This document shows, in pieces, positions 9,963 through 19,332 of a DNA stretch of 64,000 bases. Every line of letters starts with the position of its first letter. Position 1 is the stretch's first letter. The stretch lies in the NCBI RefSeq assembly GCF_000150955.2, contig NC_011674.1, positions 186,001 through 250,000 of the forward strand, in the 5' to 3' direction. The stretch is from Phaeodactylum tricornutum CCAP 1055/1. Taxonomy: Eukaryota > Bacillariophyta > Bacillariophyceae > Surirellales > Neidiaceae. Made by a program: the position numbers and the translations under genes. The notes beneath the pieces are model-generated. The model saw only the letters and a list, made by a program, of their open reading frames with translations. It searched no databases and was not told the DNA's origin.

Positions 9963-10836
9963 GGCGTGACGGATTCCTTGCTAGTTACGTAAACGCTTAG
10001 ACTCATGAAATCAACAACATAGATCAAATTTCTACGAACCTCTCTATTTGTTCGTATATCGGAATGAGGTTGAAGACCTATTGTCACGTGTACTTTCATA
10101 CGCTCCAACGATATTTTTTATAATCGTTCTTCGTGGATGATAGATATGTGCCCGCAACATTCGGTAGCACAGCACCACTGTCCAGTGAGCTCTTTTCTGG
10201 ACCGACCTATCCATCGAATATGTCATTTGAATATTCGACAATCTGTCAGGAAGAGATTTTTTGAAAAAGGAGCATATTTTGATACATCACTTACGTGTCA
10301 GGGAATGGCTTCACGTTTGATTCACACCTTCACGTTTGATTCACACCTCCACGACTTCAAGAAGTTGCGGTTTGTGTCGCATTGAAGATATTCTGACGTA
10401 ATCCTGTCCTCCAAATGACTCCGACTCTAAGTTAAGCGTTTTACCATGTAAGGAAAACGGGAAAGACTACTAATTGGCCAATCATTTCATTTGTATCTGT
10501 CTCTCCGGCATAGCTGCAACGACGAGACGCCCATCCTAGTGGCACCACCTCACTGCAGCCGCCACCGAGGCAGAGAAAAAACCTTCGGAATGCGTATGCA
10601 GACAATCTGCCCTCAGCGGTTCGGAAAATCGCAGAGAAAACTTGTTAAGCGTCGCGTATACATCTGCTTGTTCCCGCCTTGCCAACCAATCGTGACATCG
10701 TGGCCGATTCGCCACAGCTCCTTCGCTCGTCATTCAAATCTCCTTTCTGTTTGTGCTAGGAACCTACACAAACATTCCGAACATAACTGACGACCACAAA
10801 AACTGAACACAGTCAACTTTACGAGAGAACGATAGT
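9963..10836. other. Intergenic region between ankyrin genes 1 and 2
   Basis: No gene seen. It contains a short tandem direct repeat at 10310-10347 and is moderately AT-rich. Confidence 0.5.
10310..10347. repeat. Two-copy tandem direct repeat (19 bp unit)
   Basis: The unit TTCACGTTTGATTCACACC occurs twice head to tail. It lies in the spacer about 490 bases before ankyrin gene 2. The core TCACGTTTGA could bind a regulator, but a two-copy repeat is weak evidence. Confidence 0.6.
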
Positions 10837-11529
10837 ATGATAGATATCTCTGCCACCATGTCAACGCCACTATCACCTCGTATCACAGACAATGGCCTAC
10901 AAAAGCATTGTGCAAGCTTACACGCGGCGGATTCTTTACCACCTTCCAAGAAGCGACGACTCTCGGATGAAGAACCATTCGAGGCTTTAAGTCCTGTTGA
11001 CGTTGCTCGTAGTATGCTCTCCAATGTAAAACAAGGTTTGCGAACAAAGCCATCTTATAGTATCAGTGATACCGATCTCGATGGCTACACCATGGAAAAA
11101 GTCACTGCGATACGTAACAAGGATGTTGCCAAGCTACGGAGTATGCTCACAGACGACGCGGCGTCCTTCAAAGCATGCAATCGAAATGGTGAAACACTTC
11201 TGCATTTGGCTTGCCGACGTGGAGGAGTGGACGTAGTCAAGTTTCTCATCGACGAGGCCAGCGTTTCGCCGAACGTTGTCGATGGTCTAGGCCGCTCAGT
11301 TCTGCACGATGTTTGCTGGAAGAGCACCGCAGATGTGGTACTCATGAAAACTTTAATCAGCAGGATTTCGCCCGAACTCCTGGTCGCGGAAGACATTCGG
11401 GGGCACACTCCTTTTGACTACGCCCGGCGCGAGCATTGGGCCGAATGGAACGTGTTTTTGGCAGAATCCAAAGACTGCATTCGCTCCAGGCTAGAGCCAG
11501 ACAGCGATGCCCTTTACATGATTGCGTAA
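10837..11529 (+). CDS. Ankyrin-type repeat protein, tandem paralogue 2
   Basis: This 230-residue protein starts at ATG 10837 (an in-frame Met 8 follows). The core (~86-222) aligns with its neighbours: KVTAIRNKDVAKLRSML, then ACNRNGETLLHLACRRGGVD, then LGRSVLHDVCWKS and IRGHTPFDYARREHW. Residues ~33-40 include a basic patch (PSKKRRLS) that could be a nuclear localisation signal; inference only. It shares more residues with paralogue 3 than with paralogue 1, so 2 and 3 probably arose from the later duplication. It is most likely an adaptor protein with no enzymatic activity; partners are unknown. Confidence 0.75.
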   Translation: MIDISATMSTPLSPRITDNGLQKHCASLHAADSLPPSKKRRLSDEEPFEALSPVDVARSMLSNVKQGLRTKPSYSISDTDLDGYTMEKVTAIRNKDVAKLRSMLTDDAASFKACNRNGETLLHLACRRGGVDVVKFLIDEASVSPNVVDGLGRSVLHDVCWKSTADVVLMKTLISRISPELLVAEDIRGHTPFDYARREHWAEWNVFLAESKDCIRSRLEPDSDALYMIA

Positions 11530-12601
11530 AAAGTGCATCATTTCGCATGTTTACCTTCACATTTTTGACAAGGCTGTACAAACCAATAAACAATAGAACA
11601 ATATAGACTTTGAAAACTTAATTTGCATTTCAATGTACTCTAGAAGCCACCAGAGGAATACGCACTGCGCTTCGCCTGTTAACATTTACATACAATCGAC
11701 TCCTAAAATGCTTTAGGATGTAAAGTTAATCCAATCACCACTTGCTTCTTTTAACCTTACAACACGTGGACCAGGAAAGAGAAAGAACGCTCGTCATCAT
11801 GAACTTCACAGAACAGTTCTTTTTGTCTCGACGGTCAGTTGCAATCGTTGCTTGTAATGACGGATGAGTGCGTCGTGGTCATTCTCTGCGTTTTCAACGG
11901 ACCATTTTCTGGGAAAGGAAGGGTGTAGTTCTCCGTTTCTCGGAAAGAAAGTCGTGTGCTAGACTCACAGTCAGTCAGGGTTTTTGATGGGACTCTTTCT
12001 ATTCCACAACAACGTCTGTACGCTGCGCAGATTGCGCTTTGGTATTGCTGACTGTGACTGTGAAATGTTGTTTTTTTCGTATATTACAATTATTGGAAGA
12101 GCAGATGGCATTCTATATCGACTTAATGCACAACGAGCTGAAAAGTGCAACTTTTCTTCTGTATATGTTTACGTGAACAATATATCGGAATATTCTTACT
12201 TAGGAGAATAAAGTTTTCTTGGATTGCCATCGACTGGGGCCTTTCAGAATCTGCTTCTCAGTGACGTTTTTACAATGACGAATTGTGCGCGTGTTTTCGA
12301 TCAGCATCTGCCTACCCCAGAACCAAAAGGCCAAGACGCACGTGGAACAGCGTTTCTGCAAGCTTGCTTCTCGTCGATGTGGCACAGAATATTGCCGCCG
12401 ATGTTTTTTTTTCTGTACAACGCAGTTTTCCTCAAAGCACCATCTGTTTCACGACTCTGCTGGAGCCGGTGCCTTTCGCAATTGGCTTTGCTGCAGCAGC
12501 AGCTACCACGCTAACGTCACAAAAACACAATCGACAATCGTCTTTTGCATTACACTAACACTTGAACTTGGCACCAATCATTCGGCTGCTGCCTGTTGGC
12601 T
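11530..12601. other. Intergenic region between ankyrin genes 2 and 3
   Basis: Holds three copies of the 9-mer TGACTGTGA/TCACAGTCA at 11965-12063. On the minus strand a coding-like segment, 11806-11908 (KWSVENAENDHDALI), follows a pyrimidine tract and CAG and could be a 3' exon of a small gene. I could not find an upstream exon that joins in frame, so it is not called as a gene. Confidence 0.35.
11965..12063. promoter_or_regulatory. Cluster of TGACTGTGA motifs
   Basis: TCACAGTCA lies at 11965-11973, and two overlapping TGACTGTGA copies at 12049-12063. This 9-mer recurs in other non-coding regions of the window. A regulatory role is inferred. Confidence 0.4.
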
Positions 12602-13321
12602 ATGATCAGCAAAAGTAGTTCGTGCTTCATCATGGACTTGACCAACAGAGAATTGCTACAATCGTCTTCGAGGAAACGCAAGCGCGTAGGAGAACGCACA
12701 GAGGTGTCGAAGAACTCCAGTTCACTGTCAGAAACCGAAATTGTTGCAACGAAGAAGGATGTGAGTCCAGTAGAGTTTCTTCGTTTGCTCATTCCCTCTG
12801 CCGAAGACCCACCACAGAGCGGCGCTTCGCTATTTCCTTTCAGCGGGCAAGCCCCTTCTATGGAGGAACTCAAAAACTATGACATGGAGTCAGTGACGGC
12901 GATTCGTGCCATGGATGTGGCCCATTTACGTCATCTCTTGACTAACGAAGGCAAGAGCTTTCACGCCTGCAATCGCAACGGCGAAAGTCTGTTGCATCTC
13001 GCCTGTCGACGAAGTAACGTGGACACTGTAAACTTTCTCGTGCACGAGGCGAACGTTGCCACCAGCGCGGTGGATGACCTGGGACGTACCATTCTCCACG
13101 ATGCCGTGTGGAAGAGCTTTGCCGATGTGGAGCTATTGAAGGCACTGCTTCCAACTATTTCGCCGCGATTGTTGCTGCAAAAGGATCAACGCGGGCACAC
13201 GGCGTTTGACTATGCCCGACGACAGCATTGGACCGTTTGGATTGAGTTTTTGGAATCGCAGAAGGATTTCATCGTTCGACGCTTATCCATGGAAGGCGAA
13301 ACAGGCACAATAGTTGGCTAG
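12602..13321 (+). CDS. Ankyrin-type repeat protein, tandem paralogue 3
   Basis: This 239-residue protein uses ATG 12602; a TTG six bases upstream is ignored. The N terminus carries a basic stretch (SSRKRKRVGERTE) resembling a nuclear localisation signal. The core (~95-232) is homologous to the two genes upstream: SVTAIRAMDVAHLRHLL, then ACNRNGESLLHLACRRSNVD, then LGRTILHDAVWKSFAD and QRGHTAFDYARRQHW. The three genes are on one strand, 0.9-1.1 kb apart, which indicates tandem duplication. The C terminus converges on HAT1 about 107 bases away. Function beyond protein binding cannot be stated. Confidence 0.75.
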   Translation: MISKSSSCFIMDLTNRELLQSSSRKRKRVGERTEVSKNSSSLSETEIVATKKDVSPVEFLRLLIPSAEDPPQSGASLFPFSGQAPSMEELKNYDMESVTAIRAMDVAHLRHLLTNEGKSFHACNRNGESLLHLACRRSNVDTVNFLVHEANVATSAVDDLGRTILHDAVWKSFADVELLKALLPTISPRLLLQKDQRGHTAFDYARRQHWTVWIEFLESQKDFIVRRLSMEGETGTIVG

Positions 13322-13428
13322 ATATCTCATCACCTGATCAGACTCGCCATTTTGTGCCTTTCTGGAATACAATAAATTTTGTGAATACTGTAAAAGAAAC
13401 TTTCTGCGTCTATACCTTGCTCCAAGGA

Positions 13429-14991
13429 TTATATTTTACGTTCCTTTGTTTGACTGGCCTCCAAACTTTCAAGAATAGCTTGATAGCCTTGCACTTGCTC
13501 GTCGTATAGCTTGGCCAAGGCATCTTGCATTTCAGTCTTGACCCGAAACGCACTCAATTCCTCCCGGTGTAGCTTGTTGAGCCGTCGTTTCACGAGCAAA
13601 CGGTAGGCTTTTTCTAGTGCGTCCCGGCGAGCCGTCTCGGCTGGTGGAGCGTCGTTGTCCTGGGCACTGGCCGTGTACGCTTGTAGACGTTGCCAACGAT
13701 CCATTTCGTACACCGTGTGAATTTGGCGTACCGTAACTTTGGCGTCTTCCGCTATTGCCAGTGCCTGGGGTTCCGGCAACGAGCCGAAAAAATCGGTTTG
13801 CGTAACATCCATGGCTCGGAATGCTTCGGGAAGTTTGACGTGCTGGTAATCGACCCGGTTCCGCAAGGCCGTAAAGGCCGGGGCTGGGTCCTCCACGTTG
13901 ACCTGCACAATCTGATACTCTCGTTGGCTCTCCCCGTGCGACGGAAACTCCTTGTATTGGCCGTGTGCGTACCGGTAGACGGCTTGAAGCATGTCTCGGC
14001 CGTGTCCTTGCCGCTGGTAGGGAGGCAAGACGAGGACTTGACAAACGCGAACAATAATTCCGGGTGTGGGCTTGCGAAAGGGTGACGAGAAATGAAACAA
14101 AGTGGTGTAGGCAACAAGGGAATATTGTTTGGTTGTCGAATGTTTTCGAAAGACGTAGAGGACCTTCCAGTGTCCTTCCTCCACAGACGCCACGTCCACG
14201 CCGTCGGCGTTTTCGATGAAGAATAGCGCGAGTCGTTGGGCATTGTGGTGAAACTCGGCTACGGAAGGAGTCCGACCATCCGCGAGTGTCACGACGAATT
14301 CCATTCCTTTCCGGGTATAGGATTCCACGATTGTCCCGAGCGGACGACGTAGAAACGCGTTCGCGCAATGCTGTAAATCTCGCGTCTCGGTGAGTACCGG
14401 AAGCGCCAAACTCAGCTGTTGACGAATATCCGCAACAGGCATGCGTCGCTGTCTGGTGGATCCTTCGTTTGGGTCGACGACCGCGGCACTGTCGTCACCC
14501 TCTTCGTATTCAGAGGTTTCTTCTTCGGTCGCTTCGGTCGAGTTTTCGACACTCGCATCGACCGATGGATCGTCCTCGTCACTGTTGTTCCCTTCCTCAG
14601 TATTTAACGCAACTTGTTGGTCGGCCGTGCGGTGACGTTTTGTTGGCGTTCGTTGTGAGTTTCTCCGCAACATTCGCTTCGCAGCAGTCTCCACTTCAAC
14701 GACACAGGTCTGACACGATGGAGCCAACGTCACTCGGACGGCCAATTCTCGCAACGCTTGATCATGTTGTGCGTAAGAAGTATGATACAGATCGGTAGGC
14801 AACACGGATCGTAGTGGTTGGTAACCACGAATACGTTCCCCGGGAAAGCATTGGTGTGTATACTCGGGACGGAAGGTTTGGTCGAGCAAGCGGAGCTCGA
14901 TGCACAACGCCGCACTACTCCATTTGGGCTCGTCCGTGGTTGCTTCCATCGTCATTCCGTCTCGTCTCGTTGGTGGATTCGTAGTCCCCAT
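13429..14991 (-). CDS. HAT1: Histone acetyltransferase type B catalytic subunit (HAT1)
   Basis: This 520-residue protein acetylates newly made histone H4 (classically Lys5 and Lys12) before chromatin assembly, with an RbAp46/48-type partner. The N-terminal HAT1 domain begins LCIELRLLDQTF. After an acidic insertion (~140-185, rich in Glu/Asp) comes FFIENADGVDVASVEEGHWK, the HAT1 substrate-side signature, and the acetyl-CoA loop VLVLPPYQRQGHGRDML (Q-x-x-G-x-G). A C-terminal helical segment (KRRLNKLHREELSAF) matches the family's third domain. The usual length is about 420 residues; the extra is the acidic insert and tail. The frame opens at GTG 15024; the first ATG is 14991. It is divergent from PRP3, and the shared spacer holds two TGACTGTGA motifs. 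Confidence 0.88.
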   Translation of the reverse strand: MGTTNPPTRRDGMTMEATTDEPKWSSAALCIELRLLDQTFRPEYTHQCFPGERIRGYQPLRSVLPTDLYHTSYAQHDQALRELAVRVTLAPSCQTCVVEVETAAKRMLRRNSQRTPTKRHRTADQQVALNTEEGNNSDEDDPSVDASVENSTEATEEETSEYEEGDDSAAVVDPNEGSTRQRRMPVADIRQQLSLALPVLTETRDLQHCANAFLRRPLGTIVESYTRKGMEFVVTLADGRTPSVAEFHHNAQRLALFFIENADGVDVASVEEGHWKVLYVFRKHSTTKQYSLVAYTTLFHFSSPFRKPTPGIIVRVCQVLVLPPYQRQGHGRDMLQAVYRYAHGQYKEFPSHGESQREYQIVQVNVEDPAPAFTALRNRVDYQHVKLPEAFRAMDVTQTDFFGSLPEPQALAIAEDAKVTVRQIHTVYEMDRWQRLQAYTASAQDNDAPPAETARRDALEKAYRLLVKRRLNKLHREELSAFRVKTEMQDALAKLYDEQVQGYQAILESLEASQTKERKI

Positions 14992-15682
14992 ACATACACC
15001 GTGGTGGTGGTGGCGACGGCTCACGGGTCGATCGGTATGTTGTGGAACGAAACGAGACCGAACGGACGTGTGTCTTCGGAAGGGATTTCTATGCTACGAT
15101 TGGTGATCGTCCAGGTCAAAACCCCAGTCGATCGATCTCGTACGAAATGTCTCTTCGTCGTCCGGTCGAATCCAGCAAGTCGAAGAAACGCTCGCGACAT
15201 TCTGACTGTGACCATAGAGCTGGAATCTAGAATCTACCATATTGCTGACTGTGATTGTGTCGTCTATTGTTTTCACCCGCGTCTGGCCGACATGAATTTT
15301 CGTCCGTCGGCGACCGACGAAAATTCCGTGCCGGACGAATAGGTCAGGTCGGTCGTACAGACACACTACTTACAGAGTTACCAACGCCGGTAGCTCCCAA
15401 CGCGCAACACGGACCTGAACCCCGTCAACGAGAGCCTTTCCCCAAATGAAATACCAAAGGTCGACACTCTCTCACACACACCCAAGTCCTTCTCGGCGCG
15501 TATTGTGCATTGACTGGACTCTCTCTCTCTCTCTGTTTAGTTTGAAACGAAAAAAAGGGGAACGCCCACGTTGGTTTCCCAGGATTATTTCGTGGTCAGA
15601 CTTTTTGCCTTTCGCCAGTACCAAGATCAGCGCAGCGCAAGAAACATTCGTAACGGGCCAAAACTTATAGATCAGCATCGAC
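14992..15682. other. Divergent promoter region, HAT1/PRP3
   Basis: This 690-base region separates two divergent housekeeping genes. It has TGACTGTGA at 15203 and 15246 and a (CT)n run near 15519-15536. No gene is seen. Confidence 0.5.
15203..15254. promoter_or_regulatory. Two TGACTGTGA motifs
   Basis: Copies lie at 15203-15211 and 15246-15254, same orientation, 35 bases between them, within the HAT1/PRP3 divergent spacer. A regulatory role is inferred from recurrence. Confidence 0.4.
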
Positions 15683-17671
15683 ATGACACTCGATTCGATA
15701 AACGAGAGCGGTAGCAGTAACAACACAACCAACAAAAACAATCATACGAATACAAACGATGGTCCCGCGGAAAGTGGCCAGAACCGGCGACGGAGACGTC
15801 GCTGGGGGGAAGTTCCGCCGGTTCCCGCCACCTCCCTTACAACAACAACAACAACAACAACGAACGCTCCGTCCCCACCGGAACTGGATCCCAAAGCCAA
15901 AGTGCTGGCAATGCAAGAAAGTATTCGGGCCCGGTTAGCGGCTGCCAAAGCCAAACAAGAGTTACAAAAAACCATTGCGGCAACACCCATTGCGACGAAT
16001 GAAGCAGCATCGGGTGCGAGCAAACGGCCTCTGGCGTACGAACCCCCAAACGGTCTGCCGAAAGCAACCAAACGTGCCAAGACGTACAATATTGACTTGT
16101 CGGTGACGGCACCCACTTTCCAAAAAGGTACAAAAGCAGTCGGCGACGCGACGACTACCGGTACCAGTCCCGCACCCGCGGTGCCGCTCCAAAAGGTGAA
16201 CAACCCGTACTTGGCTCATTTGGAAGAGCACGACACCGAAGCCGTCGTGGACGATCGCTTGGATCGAGCCTCAAAACCGCGGCGGCCGCACAAACCCTTG
16301 CATTTTATCGAACCGGGCACCTTTGCCGCGCTGGCCGAGCGCAAACGCGAAAAAGCCGCACTCGCGCAGGCGAGTGGGTACGTGTCGGGGCGCAAGACGG
16401 GGCACACGATTGTTTCCGCCAACCTGGCGTCCGTGTACGGTCCGCAACACGGGAGAGATGAAGAGGAAGACGAGACACTCAAACCGCGGTGGGACGCACA
16501 TCCGGATACCAAAATGCCTTTGACGATGGAATGGTGGGATACGGAATTGTTGCCCCAGAAATTGAAAAAGCAAGTGGCGGCCGCGGAAGCAAAAGAACTC
16601 AATAGTCAAGCTCAAGCGCAGTTGGTGAATCTAGACGACACGGACACTGGTACCAAGGCAGTGACCAGTGTTGCTGCAGACGGAAATTTCGAGGCCTTGC
16701 AAAAAGCGTGCTTTGATCAAGCCGCGCTATCCTACAGCAAAACTGCAGCCTTGGTTCAACACATCGTGCCAATCAAACCACCGAACGCACCGTCCGGTCC
16801 GGCGAAACAGGCGGTCTTGCATTTGACACGAAAGGAACTCAAACGTCAACGAAAGCTGCGCCGGCAAGAGAAGCAACGTGAGATGCAAGATTTGCAAGCT
16901 GCTGGTCTAGTACCCGCACCCGAGCCTCGCTTGACCTTGTCCAATTTTATTCGTGTGCTGGGTGATCAAGCATTTTTGGATCCATCGCATATGGAACAAA
17001 AGGTTGCTCAGCAAATGCAGGCTCGGCAACAAGCCCATTTAAAACGGAATGAAACCAACAAATTGACGAAAGAACAGCGGGCCGCCAAGCGCACCAAAAA
17101 ACTACAGGAAGACACTTCGCAAGGGGTCACTGTCGCGCTGTTTCTAGTGCAGGACTTGTCCCATCCCTTGTTGCGCGCGAACCTGGATTTGAACGCCCAG
17201 CAAAACAACATTTCTGGAGCAGTAATCGAATGCCAAGATCCTTCACTAGGCTGTGTGATTTGCGAAGGCGGTCCCAAAGCAATCAAACGCATGACGCGAC
17301 TCATGTTGGTACGGATGAAATGGCGGGGCCCTGATGACGGAGAAGAATTGGAGTACGAAAGCGATGAAGAGGATGAAGCTGGTGAGTATTCTACACACAA
17401 ATACAATCCTGATAACAAGTGCGAATTGGTCTGGCAAGGAATGGCGGTCAAGCGAGTCTTTAATGGCTTTCTCTTTCAGTCGGTCGAAACTTCCAATCAA
17501 GCGCGCAAAATTCTCAAAGCCAAAGGGGTATCTCACTATTGGGATCAACTTTTGATATGCAAAAGTGGTCGCGGCGAAGTCTTTCGCTTGAAGCTAGGCG
17601 ATGACAGTGAAGACGAAGAAGGCAACCCGTTTGAGAAGCTGGACGAAGACATTGTCATGGCTGACGAGTAG
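15683..17671 (+). CDS. PRP3: U4/U6 snRNP splicing factor PRP3
   Basis: This 662-residue protein is the U4/U6 di-snRNP component Prp3, needed to form the U4/U6.U5 tri-snRNP in the nucleus. The central PRP3 domain (~360-470) contains LTRKELKRQRKLRRQEKQRE, then LSNFIRVLGDQAFLDPS and KLTKEQRAAKRTKKLQEDTS. The C-terminal DUF1115 domain (~490-640) includes GAVIECQDPSLGCVICEGGP and KGVSHYWDQLLICKSGRGE. These match human PRPF3 closely in order. The N terminus has a (ACA)n-encoded Thr tract (nt ~15839-15862) and a helix AMQESIRARLAAAKAKQELQ; a PWI domain was not recognised. It starts at ATG 15683. It converges on the IF-3 gene with only 46 bases between stops, so the 3' UTRs must overlap or be very short. 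Confidence 0.9.
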   Translation: MTLDSINESGSSNNTTNKNNHTNTNDGPAESGQNRRRRRRWGEVPPVPATSLTTTTTTTTNAPSPPELDPKAKVLAMQESIRARLAAAKAKQELQKTIAATPIATNEAASGASKRPLAYEPPNGLPKATKRAKTYNIDLSVTAPTFQKGTKAVGDATTTGTSPAPAVPLQKVNNPYLAHLEEHDTEAVVDDRLDRASKPRRPHKPLHFIEPGTFAALAERKREKAALAQASGYVSGRKTGHTIVSANLASVYGPQHGRDEEEDETLKPRWDAHPDTKMPLTMEWWDTELLPQKLKKQVAAAEAKELNSQAQAQLVNLDDTDTGTKAVTSVAADGNFEALQKACFDQAALSYSKTAALVQHIVPIKPPNAPSGPAKQAVLHLTRKELKRQRKLRRQEKQREMQDLQAAGLVPAPEPRLTLSNFIRVLGDQAFLDPSHMEQKVAQQMQARQQAHLKRNETNKLTKEQRAAKRTKKLQEDTSQGVTVALFLVQDLSHPLLRANLDLNAQQNNISGAVIECQDPSLGCVICEGGPKAIKRMTRLMLVRMKWRGPDDGEELEYESDEEDEAGEYSTHKYNPDNKCELVWQGMAVKRVFNGFLFQSVETSNQARKILKAKGVSHYWDQLLICKSGRGEVFRLKLGDDSEDEEGNPFEKLDEDIVMADE

Positions 17672-17717
17672 AGCTGATCTAGAGAGGAATACGCATGTTT
17701 TAAATACAATAGAAAGC

Positions 17718-18644
17718 TTAGCTAAAGAGGTTATCGTTTTTATCGTCCGTCGAACCTCCCAGTAGATCGTCTAAAGACGACTCTACATCTACATCGTCTT
17801 CATCATCGGCGTGCTTCAGTGCGTCCACGTCGATTGCAACACTTCCAGAAAATTCCTCCTTGGGTCCCTTTTTTTCTTTGAGCGCGTCGTCCCGCTTCTT
17901 TTTCTTATCCTTTTCTTGATTTCGTCGGTTTTCATTAACAGCCTTCATGACCTCCGGACGTGGTGTCAGAATCAGCGACAAATTGCGGCCTTCCCGCTTT
18001 GGCTTGCTTTCGGTCATGCAGTACTCCTCTAATTCGGAAGCCAATCTGTTTAAAAGATCAAATCCCAAGTTGTCGTGCTGAACCTCGCGACCCCGGAACA
18101 TGACGGTACATTTGACGCGATTTCCCTGCTTTAAAAATTTGGAAGCGCTCTTTTTGCGTACACTGTAATCGTGGACATCGATCTTGTAACTCATTTTGAC
18201 TTCCTTAATTTCGGTACCTTTTGAGTTCTTCTTGACTTCTTTGGCTTTCTTCTCGAGCTGGTAGCGGTATTTGGAGTAGTCTACAATCTTGCATACGGGA
18301 GGATCCGAGTTGTTGTTAACAAGGATCAGGTCCAGGCCGCCCATTTCTTTCGCCTTGGCCAAGGCTTCGTCCCGACTCATGATGCCTAGGGGTTCGTCCT
18401 TACCCAGCGGTGTTGGCGTAACAACACGCAATTCGCGGTTTTCAATCTCTCCGTTCATCGTGGGTTTCTTTTCTTGCACGGGTGGCCCTCTTCGGGGCGG
18501 AGGACCGCGTGCCATGCCCAGCTCGGTATTGCTACGAATCGTCGTGCCGATTGACAGAAAAGATCGGCCCCGCGAGGGAACTATTGGGGAAAATCCTCGG
18601 ACGGAGGAAGCTAGGGATATGACTACCAAGGGAATTGACCGCAT
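17718..18644 (-). CDS. Plastid-type translation initiation factor IF-3
   Basis: This 308-residue bacterial-type IF-3 binds the 30S subunit and checks start-codon/initiator tRNA pairing. From ATG 18644 the N terminus MRSIPLVVISLASSVRGF-SPIV reads as a signal peptide followed by an ASAF-type cleavage motif (Phe at +1), so plastid import is likely. The IF3-N domain includes NGEIENRELRVVTP, EALAKAKEMGGLDLILV and PPVCKIVDYSKYRYQLEKK. The IF3-C domain includes EIKEVKMSYKIDVHDYSVR, VKCTVMFRGREVQH and RNLSLILTP. A ~60-residue Lys- then Asp-rich tail follows, longer than in bacteria. The frame is open upstream to a TTG at 18902, but no ATG occurs before 18644. The proposed targeting is inference; the family is secure. 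Confidence 0.9.
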   Translation of the reverse strand: MRSIPLVVISLASSVRGFSPIVPSRGRSFLSIGTTIRSNTELGMARGPPPRRGPPVQEKKPTMNGEIENRELRVVTPTPLGKDEPLGIMSRDEALAKAKEMGGLDLILVNNNSDPPVCKIVDYSKYRYQLEKKAKEVKKNSKGTEIKEVKMSYKIDVHDYSVRKKSASKFLKQGNRVKCTVMFRGREVQHDNLGFDLLNRLASELEEYCMTESKPKREGRNLSLILTPRPEVMKAVNENRRNQEKDKKKKRDDALKEKKGPKEEFSGSVAIDVDALKHADDEDDVDVESSLDDLLGGSTDDKNDNLFS

Positions 18645-19332
18645 CGTGTTTGATATCTCGATAGATTGTAGCAGCAGTAAGACGGTAGACACGTGAATGG
18701 TACGTAATCTCTGGACAATGGCGGCTGGGAACAGTGTCGGATTCGTTCCTGTGGGAGTACCGTGATGCGGTCCTCTGAGCACAGCAACGAAGAATTGTGT
18801 GGAGGCTCGCTGCCGCAGATGGCCCAACTGTCTCGGGTGAACTCGATCCAGATGGATGATGTGCTGACTGACGTTGTGACGGACGACGTCCGTCCTTCGC
18901 AATTACGTTCGGGAACAAATACCCGGAAATCAGACCTGAAGTACGAACAACTAAATACGATAGTCTGACTCGTGGAAAATAATTTAGCCCAAAGCCCTTT
19001 CAAAGATAGGATTCAGAATGAGGGGTCGTTTAAATACCTCTGTGAAAGAAAAAATTCAATTAAGCAAAAGGATCTAGAATGTGGAGCTCTTTCCATTTTT
19101 CAGTATAAGAGAGAGTCTGTCTCGACGAAAGAAACCTGTTGTTAGCAGCTTTTAAAACTTCAATGGGAGAGTCAACAGGCTAAATCATGACTCTTCGGGT
19201 CATTTCGCGCGGCTCGTCTCCGCGAGAAGCAGCCGCGGGAAAGTAAAACGTGATCTGCGTGTGGTTGCACAACAGCCGCAGCAGTACGACACTTCATTCG
19301 CAACTACCCGAAAGTGGGAGAGCCACAGCACC
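18645..19332. other. Divergent intergenic region, IF-3/DUF6824
   Basis: This 688-base spacer between two divergent genes shows no recognised gene. The IF-3 frame remains open to 18902 without ATG. Confidence 0.4.
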
